From HGM04593 sp045634365 (GTDB taxonomy: Bacteria; Bacteroidota; Bacteroidia; Bacteroidales; Bacteroidaceae): a stretch of DNA of 64,000 nt. The stretch is from the NCBI GenBank assembly GCA_045634365.1, contig JAZRAC010000042.1:62001-126000 (forward strand), in the 5' to 3' direction. Positions 50,829 through 60,300 of this stretch are shown here, piece after piece (within the stretch, counting starts at the first letter, position 1; the number at the start of each line of letters is the position of its first letter). The position numbers and the translations under genes are program-made. A model generated the notes under the pieces. The model was not told the DNA's origin. It saw only the letters and a list, made by a program, of their open reading frames with translations, and searched no databases.

Positions 50829-51851
50829 ATGGAAAATGTATATATATTGGCGATAGAGTCGTCGTGCGACGATACGTCGGCGGCGGTGATGTGTAACGAC
50901 ACGGTGCTCTCCAATGTAACGGCAGGGCAGGCGGTGCACGAACAGTATGGCGGGGTGGTGCCCGAGCTTGCTTCACGTGCACACGAGCAGAATATTGTTC
51001 CGGTGGTGGATGCTGCACTAAAAAAAGCGGGGATTGGCAAGGAGAAATTGAATGCCATTGCTTTTACCCGCGGCCCGGGCCTTATGGGGTCGTTGTTGGT
51101 GGGAGTGTCGTTTGCCAAAGGGCTTGCAGCCTCGTTGGGTATTCCTATGATAGAGGTTAATCATCTGCAAGGGCACATTCTGGCCCACTTTATAAAGGAG
51201 GAGGGCGTGGAGCATTGCTCCCCCGAGTATCCCTTCCTGTGCCTTATGGTGAGCGGCGGAAATTCGCAGATTGTGAAGGTGAACAGCTATAAGGATATGG
51301 AAATTGTGGGGCAGACAATAGATGATGCTGCCGGTGAGGCAATGGACAAATGTGCAAAGGTAATGGGGCTTGGTTACCCCGGCGGTCCCATAATAGACAG
51401 GCTGGCACGCAACGGTAACCCCAAGGCTTATAGTTTCAGCAAACCGCATATTGCGGGGTTCGATTATAGTTTCAGCGGCCTTAAAACCTCGTTCCTATAC
51501 ACACTGCGTAAGTTGGTTGCCGAGGATGAAAATTATGTCGAGGTTCACAAGGAGGATATTGCAGCGTCGTTCGAGGCGACAGTGGTGGAAATTCTTATGG
51601 ATAAACTATATAAGGCGTCGAAGGCGTTGGGAATTAAGCGTATAGCCTTGTCGGGCGGAGTCTCGGCCAATACTGCGTTGCGCGAGGCGTACAAGGCCTA
51701 TGCGAAGCGCTACGGTTGGGAGATTTTTATACCTAAATTCGGGTTTACCACCGACAATGCGGCAATGATAGGCGTTGCAGGTTATTATAAATATCTCGAT
51801 AAGGAGTTTTGTCCGATGGATGCTCCCGCCTTTTCGCGCACCACAATATGA
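50829..51851 (+). CDS. tsaD: tRNA N6-threonylcarbamoyladenosine transferase subunit TsaD
   Basis: 340 aa from ATG 50829 (MENVYILAIESSCDDTSAAV), the family's normal start. ASKH-fold features: the metal-binding VNHLQGHILAHF histidines (about 114), LMVSGGNSQIVKV, VGQTIDDAAGEAMDKCAKVM, and SGGVSANTALREAY near the C-terminus. With TsaB, TsaC and TsaE it makes t6A37 in ANN-decoding tRNAs. Its TGA overlaps the cinA start as ATGA, so the two are translationally coupled. Confidence 0.96.
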   Translation: MENVYILAIESSCDDTSAAVMCNDTVLSNVTAGQAVHEQYGGVVPELASRAHEQNIVPVVDAALKKAGIGKEKLNAIAFTRGPGLMGSLLVGVSFAKGLAASLGIPMIEVNHLQGHILAHFIKEEGVEHCSPEYPFLCLMVSGGNSQIVKVNSYKDMEIVGQTIDDAAGEAMDKCAKVMGLGYPGGPIIDRLARNGNPKAYSFSKPHIAGFDYSFSGLKTSFLYTLRKLVAEDENYVEVHKEDIAASFEATVVEILMDKLYKASKALGIKRIALSGGVSANTALREAYKAYAKRYGWEIFIPKFGFTTDNAAMIGVAGYYKYLDKEFCPMDAPAFSRTTI

Positions 51852-52354
51852 TGATGGAACGAATAAAGGCAATTGCCGAAAGTTTGGTGAAGCGGTTGCA
51901 GAAACGTGGCTGCACGCTTGCCACTGCCGAAAGTTGTACCGGCGGTGCAATAGCCGCAGCCGTTACCGCAATTTCCGGTTGTTCGGCGGTGTTCAAAGGC
52001 TCGGTGGTTGCCTATTGTAACGAGGTTAAAGCAGAGGTGCTGGGCGTGAGCCGTGAAACTCTTTCTGTTTACGGAGCTGTGAGCGAGGAGACTGTGCGGC
52101 AGATGGTGCTGGGCGTGCAATCGCTCCTGAAAGTCGATTGCGCCGTGGCAACTTCGGGCATTGCAGGGCCGGGAGGCGGTTCGCCCGAAAAACCTGTCGG
52201 CACAGTGTGGATGGCGGTTGCTGTGGGTAACAGGGTGGAGGCCCGTCTGTTGCAGATTGAGGATAAGGGGCGCGAAGCTAATATTGAAACTACGGTCGCA
52301 GAGGCATTGCAATTCCTCTCGGCAATAGAGGCTTCGGACAAGGTTTTATTATAA
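51848..52354 (+). CDS. CinA-family nicotinamide-nucleotide amidase (PncC-like)
   Basis: 168 aa, C-terminal CinA domain only. TLATAESCTGGAIAAAVTAI contains the catalytic serine-type ESCTGG motif; ATSGIAGPGGGSPEKPVGTV is the second hallmark. It hydrolyses nicotinamide mononucleotide to nicotinate mononucleotide and ammonia. Three successive ATG codons (51848, 51851, 51854) could start it; the first overlaps the tsaD stop. The larger frame from 51809 has no start support. Confidence 0.92.
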   Translation: MMMERIKAIAESLVKRLQKRGCTLATAESCTGGAIAAAVTAISGCSAVFKGSVVAYCNEVKAEVLGVSRETLSVYGAVSEETVRQMVLGVQSLLKVDCAVATSGIAGPGGGSPEKPVGTVWMAVAVGNRVEARLLQIEDKGREANIETTVAEALQFLSAIEASDKVLL

Positions 52355-52377
52355 AATAGAAAATAATTCTGTTTTTG

Positions 52378-52409
52378 TTTGCACGATTATTTAAAAATCT
52401 ATATCTTTG
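52378..52409 (+). promoter_or_regulatory. Promoter for rpmB-rpmG-DUF4295
   Basis: TTTG (52378-52381), 20 nt, TATCTTTG (52402-52409): a perfect Bacteroidota promoter, 50 bp before the rpmB ATG. Confidence 0.85.
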
Positions 52410-52458
52410 CACTCTGTTTTGAGTAAGTATCAAAAGATTAAACAAAAAATATATAGAG

Positions 52459-52719
52459 ATGTCAAAAATTTGTCAAATCACCGGTAAGAAAGCTATGGTG
52501 GGTAACAATGTATCACACTCTAAGAGAAGAACAAAGCGTCTTTTCAATGTGAACTTGTTTACTAAAAAGTTCTTCTACGTAGAAGAAGATTGTTGGATTC
52601 AGTTGCGCGTGAGTGCAGCGGGGTTAAAAACTATTAACCGAGTAGGCCTTGATGCAGCTCTTAAAGATGCTGTAAAGAAGGGCCACGTTGCTTGGGAGGA
52701 AATTAAAGTACTCGATTAA
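52459..52719 (+). CDS. rpmB: 50S ribosomal protein bL28
   Basis: 86 aa: MSKICQITGKKAMVGNNVSH, SKRRTKRLFNVNLFTKKFFY and the C-terminal AAGLKTINRVGLDAAL are the L28 core. It binds 23S rRNA near the E site. First gene of a compact ribosomal operon with its own promoter. Confidence 0.97.
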   Translation: MSKICQITGKKAMVGNNVSHSKRRTKRLFNVNLFTKKFFYVEEDCWIQLRVSAAGLKTINRVGLDAALKDAVKKGHVAWEEIKVLD

Positions 52720-52736
52720 TTAAAGGAGGAAAAAGT

Positions 52737-52925
52737 ATGGCTAAGAAGGTTAAAGGAAACCGCGTTCAGGTAATTCTTGAATGCACAGAGCAGAAGACTA
52801 GTGGTGTTCCCGGAATGTCTCGTTATATTACAACAAAGAACCGTAAGAACACAACAGAGCGTTTGGAGTTGAAGAAATACAACCCCTATTTGAAGAAAGT
52901 TACCATTCACAAAGAAATTAAGTAA
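52737..52925 (+). CDS. rpmG: 50S ribosomal protein bL33
   Basis: 62 aa: MAKKVKGNRVQVILECTEQK and RYITTKNRKNTTERLELKKY. It has one cysteine at the usual first zinc-ligand position and no CxxC pairs, so it is the zinc-independent form. The start is preceded by a good Shine-Dalgarno (AAGGAGG, 52723-52729), 7 bases before the ATG. Confidence 0.97.
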   Translation: MAKKVKGNRVQVILECTEQKTSGVPGMSRYITTKNRKNTTERLELKKYNPYLKKVTIHKEIK

Positions 52926-52931
52926 TAAGAA

Positions 52932-53084
52932 ATGGCAAAGAAAGCAGTTGCAACTCTCCAGACTGGTGATAAGGAGAAATTTGTTAAAGTTGTAAAGTTG
53001 GTTAAATCACCCAAGACCGGCGCTTATATGTTTGCTGAGGAGATGCTTCCCCAAACAGATGCAGATGCGGCTTTGAAGAAGTAA
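52932..53084 (+). CDS. DUF4295 family small protein
   Basis: 50 aa, starting MAKKAVATLQTGDKEKFVKV and ending DADAALKK. It follows rpmG by 6 bp. The family is restricted to Bacteroidota and normally sits exactly here after rpmB-rpmG (from memory), so a ribosome-associated role is likely but not proven. The basic composition agrees with RNA contact. A terminator follows at 53111. Confidence 0.92.
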   Translation: MAKKAVATLQTGDKEKFVKVVKLVKSPKTGAYMFAEEMLPQTDADAALKK

Positions 53085-53110
53085 TTATTGCCTTTTGGCT
53101 TGCAATATTA

Positions 53111-53143
53111 AAAAGACAGCAATAAAAATTGCTGTCTTTTTTT
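53111..53143 (+). terminator. Terminator of the ribosomal operon
   Basis: AAAAGACAGCAAT, 4-base loop, ATTGCTGTCTTTT plus three further T; 26 bp after the DUF4295 stop. Confidence 0.85.
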
Positions 53144-53195
53144 GTATCCGTTTTTTGCCGTTGAGCCCAGGTGAACCATGAGCAGCCTTTATAAG

Positions 53196-53527
53196 GGCTC
53201 AATAGCAAAAAGGTGTGGGTAAATAAAACTTTAATTATTGTGTAGTATACCAGCAGTGGTAATTTTAAAAAATAACCGGTACCGTAAGAGAAAGAGTTAA
53301 AGGCCGTCGAAGTTAAGGAAACAGACGAGGACATAGTGCGGTATGCCGTTAATTTTCACACAACGCAATACCGCACGCTTCCGGAGTCCCTTAACTTCGC
53401 CGAACAGCCTTTAATGCCAAGCGAGGAACGAACGAGGGATATTGCTTAGCAATTCGCGAGCCGAGGCGTGAGCGACTTGAACGTACTCGTGTGCCGGACC
53501 TTTTGGTTCTTTTGGGTAGAAAAGAAC
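53196..53527 (+). repeat. 330-bp interspersed repeat, copy B
   Basis: Second copy of the element at 38465-38795, same orientation. Its right-end hairpin is GTTCTTTT-6 nt-AAAAGAAC: the stem is one pair longer than in copy A while both arms still match. The inner arm TTAACTTCG is kept but its outer bases no longer pair fully. It lies between the ribosomal operon terminator and the end of the opposing HD gene. Confidence 0.75.
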
Positions 53528-53582
53528 GCAAGAATGTTTGACAAATAAATAGTAGTATCCACTGTAAATTTCTACTGAACTT

Positions 53583-54221
53583 TTATAAATTCTTCTCTTT
53601 GTCGAAGATGCGGTTGAAGAGGGCGAGCAGTTTCTCTTTATCGGCAATTGTCGCTCGAAGTTCTTGGAGGCGTTGCGCATTGGGCGATTCGGGTATCCAT
53701 AGACGCAGATAGCCTTCGTATCCGTACTTCTCGTGCAGATGGTGGCAGGCACGCTCGCAGTGCTCTTGGCGATTTTTCTCGGGGTAGTGGGCAAGGCTGT
53801 ATTGTATGGTGCGTCGCATAATTGTTTCGCCATCTATAAGGCGGTCGGCCTCGGCTACAATTTTGCCGTATATGGTGCGTGGCGGCTGTTTATTCGAGGC
53901 TCGGTGGTCCTCAACAGCATCGGCCATTGTGTTAATCTGTTCAGCGGTGAAGATGGTTTTCAGGAATGTGTCTGCCCGCACAATGTGTGCCGAGGCTGTG
54001 TGATGCTCTTCGCGACCTTCGCACAGCCCTGTGTCGTGAAAAGCGGCGATTGTGTACACCATATTGCGGTCGACATTGTAGTGTGTGGCAAGTTGCAGAC
54101 TTTGCTCAATCACAGTGGTTGCGTGGCGTGTATCGTGTGCTTTGTCGAATTTTTGATAGCGTGGGAGTATCTCCTCTTCTATGTATTTTTGCAGTTGGGG
54201 TGTAATTCCTTCGGTCTTCAT
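53583..54221 (-). CDS. HD-domain metal-dependent phosphohydrolase
   Basis: 212 aa. The HD metal site is seen as AHDTRHATTV (first His), AAFHDTGLCEGREEHHTASA (the HD pair plus a histidine-rich stretch) and KIVAEADRLIDGE (final Asp). The substrate of this group is unknown; nucleotides or (p)ppGpp are typical for HD proteins, without specific evidence here. It lies 108 bp downstream of the giant glycosidase gene, beyond that gene's terminator, so it should have its own promoter. Confidence 0.82.
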   Translation of the reverse strand: MKTEGITPQLQKYIEEEILPRYQKFDKAHDTRHATTVIEQSLQLATHYNVDRNMVYTIAAFHDTGLCEGREEHHTASAHIVRADTFLKTIFTAEQINTMADAVEDHRASNKQPPRTIYGKIVAEADRLIDGETIMRRTIQYSLAHYPEKNRQEHCERACHHLHEKYGYEGYLRLWIPESPNAQRLQELRATIADKEKLLALFNRIFDKEKNL

Positions 54222-54275
54222 CGGGTGGTGGTGTTATTGTCGTAAAGATACTATTTTATTGGGGATTTTACATAT

Positions 54276-54308
54276 AAAAAGGTCGCACCTTTTTGGGGTG
54301 CGACCTTT
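54276..54308 (-). terminator. Terminator after the sialidase/fucosidase gene
   Basis: On the minus strand AAAGGTCGCACC, loop CCAAAAA, GGTGCGACCTTT followed by TTATATG; 21 bp past the stop at 54330. Classical Rho-independent layout. Confidence 0.85.
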
Positions 54309-54329
54309 CTGTTGTGTTGTGGGTATCTG

Positions 54330-57300
54330 TTATTCTACAAATACTTTTTTACCGTTGATGATGTAGATGCCGGGTGCGCTGATTGTGTTGAGTTTGCGGC
54401 CGGTGAGGTCGAAGATTGTGCCTTTGAGGGCGTTGTTTGTGGTTGTATCTTCAATCTCTATTATGCCGGTTACATCGTCGTCGCTGCTCTCGATGGCTGC
54501 CAACAGGTTGTCGTATGCAGTTTGCAGGTCGGCGAGTGTGGCTTTGTACTCGGCAACGCTTTGCTCTATTGTCAAGGCGTTTGTCGATACTTCAACCTCT
54601 GCTTGTGCTTCTTCTACTGCTTGTGCAACCTTTTCGCCGGGGTAGTTTATCACGGGCTCCTTGCTACGGGGTGTAAGGCCGAATTCTGCCATGTGCCAGA
54701 ATATGTGGCCTCCGGCACTCTTGTTGGTTGTGGTAGCTGTTACATAGAAACGGAGTGTGCTGTATGCTGTACCGTTACCTATTGTGCCCGATGCCCACTC
54801 GGTACCATTCTGAATTTCTCCGCCATTCTCGTTACGGGGCTCAACGGTTGCAATGTCGGTGTAATTGCTGCCGTCGTTGCTACCCTGTATCTTGATGGTT
54901 TTGGGGTAGTCGCCAAGGCCGTCGCCGGTGCGTGCCTGATAGTGGAATTTGAATTCTGCTACGGCATTTTCGTCACCGAGGTTAATCTCGATAAAGTGGT
55001 CGTCTGTGATGGTTGTTACCGCATTGTTCCAGTTTGTGTGGAAGAATGTGCCACTCTCTCCGTCGATGAGTGCGGGAACACCATCACCGTCCTTGTTTGA
55101 GTTGTGGTCGTTGTGGTCGGCGTTGGACCATATATAATAGTTCTGGCCTTCTGTTACGGTGAGGGGTGCCTCTGTGGCATAGTAGTCGTAGCACTGGTCG
55201 ATGAGTTCCTCGGTATTTGCAATCAATCTTTCGAGGGCTGTCTTGTCTACCTGTGTGGCGTTGGAGAAGGTAATTACAATCTCGTCGCCTGCACCCGATG
55301 CAATCTGATAACATTCGAGGCCGTTTACTGTTTTTGCCTCGCCAAGTGTAACGGCTGTTCCGTTAATGGTAATGTCGGCACCGTCAATGCCTGCACACTT
55401 AACGTAGCAGGGTTGTCCCTGATTGTTGGTGATTGTTACCTTGCTTGCTTGGTTGCTGTCCCACTCGATGTTTACGGTAAAGTCGCCTACGGCTTTGAGG
55501 CCGCTGATGCTACCTTTGCTCCACTCGGTGGGGAGGGCTGGGAGAATGTCGATTACGTCGGTGTGACTCTGCAACAACATTTCGTTTATACCCGATGTTG
55601 CACCGAAGTTTCCGTCAATCTGGAAGGGGGCGTGCGAGTCGTAGAGGTTGTAATAGATACCTCCGGCATATTGGTTGGTGCCGTAGCTTGTAGAGTGCTT
55701 CAACGCCTTGCGCAGAATGGCGTGTGAACGGTCGCCCATAAGAGCGCGTGCCCACAGGTTAATCTTCCAACCCATCGACCAACCGGTCGACTCGTCGCCA
55801 CGCAGTTTCATAGAGTTGATTGCAGGCTCGAAATATTCGCTTGCGGGTGTCAGCTGGCTGAATGGGAAGAGTGCCATCAGGTGCGACATGTGGCGGTGGC
55901 CCTTGTCGTTCGATGCGGTGAAGGGGCTGTACTTCCACTCGCGGATAATCTTAGCACCGGTGGGAACACCGTTGTAAGTAGCGCCCCAGCTGCCGTCATA
56001 CTCTTCGGTGGCAAGACCTTTATCCATCTTTGTGAAGCGGTCTACGATAAGTTCATAGTCGGCCTCGGTGATGATGCCTGCTGCAACGCCACCCAAAATA
56101 TCGGCGGCTTTTATGGTGTTGTCGAGAGCCTCCCAAGCAATCTGCTGTGCGTGAGCCACTGCATTCTCGCTGCCGGGGCCGTGCTCGGGAGAGTACTCAT
56201 TGGGGCATTCGTATGTGCCGTCGGCTGCAAGAACCATACGGTCGGCCCAGAATTGTGCTGCTCCGAGCATTGCGGGGAAGGCTCTTGCGAGGAACTCCTT
56301 GTCGAGTGTGTAGCGGTAGTATTGCCACAAGTGTGTTACGTACCAAGCGTTGGCAATAACGTAGTTGGGGGCAAAGCCGCTGATACCACCGAAGATGTTA
56401 TTCTCGGTGAGACAGGTCCATCCGCGTGATTGACCGGCAATTACTGCTCTGTTCTGCCATTCGGGCTGTGCGGCCTCGTTTATAATATAATTAAGGAAGG
56501 GCTCGTACATTTCGTTGAGGTTGCCTGCCGACACGGGCCAGTAGTTCATCTGCACGTTGATGTTGGCGTGAATATCGCTGTGCCAAGGGGGGGTGCAGGT
56601 GTTGTTCCAGATACCTTGGAGGTTGTTGGGAAGGTCGGTGCCGCGTGACGATGCTATGGAGAGGTAGCGGCCGTAGTTGTAGTACAACTGCTCCAACATA
56701 AGGTTGCGTGTGCCGCTTGCTGCGTTGTAGGCTTCGATGAGCTCGTTGGTGGGGAGATTGTTCTCAACGCCGTCGAGTTCAAGGGTTACGCGGTTAAAGA
56801 ATTTCTGGTGGTCGGCAACGTGGGCTGCGTATACGGCGTTCCAGCCTCTTTCGGCAACTGCATCGGCTTGTGCCTTGTTGTCGGCGGGGAGGTTTGCGGC
56901 ATTGCCGTTTATGTGCGACGGGTCGTTACCGATAAAGTCGGTGCTTCCTACAAGAACGATGAGTACTTCGTCGGCCTCTTCAACGGTGATTCCGTCGGTG
57001 CCGGTAGATGTAAAGCCGCCTTTGGCAACTACTTTAAGGGTGGCGTTGTAGCTCACTGTTTCCAATTTGCCGGTGAACTGTGCATAGCCGTCGGAGTAGC
57101 TTGTTGTAGCTGCTACGGTGGGCTTGCCACTCTCCATTGTGATGCGGAACGATAGCTTGCCTGCCTCCGATGCGGTGATTTTTGTTACAATGGCCTTGTC
57201 GGGGTTGCTGGCAATGTACTGCTTGGTGTATTTTACACCGTTTACATCTTCGTAGGTTACGGTTCCTGTTGCGGTGTTGAGGTTAAGGTCGCGGTAGTAG

Positions 57301-60300
57301 TTCTGCACGGGTTTTGTGCGGTTGTATGTGAAATTACCGCTTATGTCCTCGATGTATACGGAACCGAAGGGGAGATAGTAGCCGTATGAATTGGGGCCGC
57401 CGCTCCACAGGGTCTTGTCGTTGAAGAGAATTTCGTCTTTTGCAACGCCGCCGAAGAGCGAACCTCCGAATTGTCCGTTACCGATGGGGAGTGAGTACTC
57501 CATCCAAGTGTTGGCAACTTTGGTTGCGGGAGCGGGCTGTGTGTACCAAAGGGTGAGTTTCTCCTCGGGTGTAGCTGCGTTTGATTCTGCAACTTTGAAT
57601 TCGGGGTATACAATGTCGGCCTCGTTTACAAACTGCACGGGGTTGCCATCGGCGTTTGCGTTCCAAAGACCGATGGGTTTATCGCTGCCGGCGCCGCCCC
57701 ACATATTGAATGCTGTGGTTGCGGAGCTTGCGTGCTGAATTTCGAGGTAGAGGGGGTAGTTGCCATTCTCGGTGGCTACAATCTTGAAGCCTTGTGCATC
57801 GGCTGTTGTGCTTGTCTTGATGCGCTCGCTCTGATATACAAGGTAGTTGCCATCTTTGTTCACAATCTGGCAGTTATCCTTTGTTCCCACGAGTTTCCAC
57901 TTTTGGGCGTTGAGGTCGTCGATAGAGGCTGTGAGCACGTTGTTGCCTGTGCCTTTATCCTCGATTACCCAACCGCCGTTACCGAACTTGATGAAGTACC
58001 AGTAGTCGTTGCTGCTGTCGCTGAAATTGGGGAATGTGGGCTCGGCACTGACGAATGTGAGGGGGTTGTTGTTGTCGCCCTTGCTCCATACGCCGAGCTC
58101 TTTTCCGGTTCCTGTTCCACCGTGCTGGTTCATATAGCTGTTTCCGCTTACGCCGCTCACTTGTATTTCATAGTAGCCGGCGTTGCTGTTCTCGTGTAGT
58201 ATGAGGGTGGCCTTGCTGTCGGCCGATGCTGATGTGGCGAAACGGCTGCCGTTCCAAGAGAGGTAGTTGCCGTTTTTGTTCTTCATATAGAAGCTTGTTT
58301 CGTCGCCCACTAGCTGCCACAATTGTGCGCCTGTATAGGATTTTTCGGCTGTTTGCACATTGTTGTCTGCGCCCTGGTCGGCAATTACTGCGCTACCGGC
58401 GCGAAACTGTGCCCACCAATATGTGGGTTCTGCCTCGGTTGAGAAGAAGGGGATTACTGTAACTTCGGGCTCCTCGCCTTCGAGTATGAAGGCTACGGGG
58501 TTGCCGCCGTCGCCGGTGGTCCACTCGCTGATTTTCTTGCCGGCAGCAGCTCCCTGAAACATATTCATACAGCCTTCTGCACCGATGCGCTGAATTTCGT
58601 ATGCGCCTTCGTAGTTGCCGTTTGCGGTCTTGAATGCGCTCAATTCTACTTTGTTGGCCTCGGTGGTGGAGTAGTAGAACGATGTAGCGGTGCTGTATCC
58701 CAGCCAGTTGCCGTTCTTGCTCTTCATATAGAAACTGTCGGGGGTACCGATGAACTGCCAGAATTGTGCATTGTCGCTACCATCTTTGGCTGCGGTGAGG
58801 GCATTCTGCTCCGAACCTTTGTCGGTCAATGCCCAATTGCCATTCTGGAATACTACTTGGTACCACACGGGGCTATCCTCGGTTGAGAAGATTGCGGGGT
58901 CGGTTGCAACGGAGGCAAGGCTCAAAAAAGATATTTGATTGGCTTCGTTCAATATGTCGGCGTCGCCCACCGAACCGGTGATTGCGCGGGTTGCTGTAAT
59001 GCGGCTCATAGATTTGTTGGAGCCTTTACGCATAATCTCCCAGCTACCTTTGATATTTTCGGTGAGTGTGAGGGCTATCTTCTCGCTTTTATTGGCGGTG
59101 GTTGTGTAGCGGTTGTTCGCAGCGTCGTAGGCAAGGTAGTTGCCGAGCTTGCTCACAAGGTAGAAGCCGTCCTTGCTTCCAACGATGTTCCACTTTGCAG
59201 CATCGCTCTCCTCGGCTGTGGCTGTGGCAGCGTTGTTGCCTGCGCCTTGGTCGAAGAGTACATCGCCGCTGGCACTGAACTTAATATAGTGCCACACGGG
59301 GCTTGCCTCGCTTGCGTATGTGGGAGGGAGTGCCGAAAGTGCCTGATAGACATCGGCAGGAAGAATGTCTTTTAATTTAAGGGGCAGATAGACCATAGAG
59401 TAGCCGCCGGGAGCCTCTTCGTAGTAGATGGCGAGTGTCTCCTTGTCGGGGAGAAGAGTCATTGAAGAGTAGGCTGAATATGCATTTGAGATTGCTATTT
59501 TGGTCCATCCGCTCGATAGTTTAGTGGGTGTGTAATCGGCAGGGTCGTTGCTCAATACCTTGTAGAATATGGCAACATTGCTGCGGTCGTTGCCGGTGGG
59601 AGCCGACTGGAAGAGTACGTTGCCCACGAGTATGGGCTCGCCGTTGGTGCTGTTGCCGCCCCAAGCAAGGTCTCCAATATCGTTGGTTGAAACTTCGCCT
59701 ACCCAGCTGCCTTCGCCCTTTTCAGCGTCGGTGTAGCGGAATACGTTGAAGTAACGGCCGTTGTATTTGCGGCTGCTCAATAGCACGCTGCCGTCGGGCA
59801 ACTCCTCGCATTTGGGCTCGTTACCCCATTTTGAAGGGCAGTTGTCGTAGCCAAGCTTGCCGAGGATGTTCCAAGTTTTTCCAAAATCGTCGGAATAGAG
59901 GGCGTAGTTGTGGTGCTGTCTGTTTGTTGTTGTTACCACCCACACTGCGCAGTAGATGCGGTAGTGAGTGCCCACTTTGATTTTGCTGCTTTGCGCTATG
60001 CGACCGGCACCGATGAACATAGAGCTTGAATGTACAGTGCCGTTGCTATCCTTGAACAAGGGGTAAAGGTCGTATGTAACCTCTTGGGACTCACCAACTT
60101 CCCACTGCTGCGTAGCCTCGTTGAATGTAATATAGAGGCGTGCCACGCGGTTGGGGTTTTCGGGGTTTTCGTCGGTTCCCGAACCGTAGTTACCATCCCA
60201 GCAGGTGCGGTTACCGCAAACGCTCATTACAAGCACTTGGTTGCTCTCGCGGTCGGCAACTATTGCGGGGTCGCCAAAGCCGAGCTTCCATATACCTTCG

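Noticed and set aside
38465..53527. Repeats A and B as attachment sites of one 15-kb element
   Set aside because: The interval includes tsaD, rpmB, rpmG and other core genes, and the integrase lies well inside. The copies are better explained as interspersed repeats.
53411..53833. Minus-strand 140-codon frame running through repeat B
   Set aside because: It overlaps the true HD gene in another frame and has no motif.
54312..55100. Long plus-strand open frames opposite the giant glycosidase gene (also near 55104, 55881, 57732 and 60030)
   Set aside because: They are antisense shadows of the 2566-codon gene; cysteine- and valine-rich translations without motifs and no promoter.
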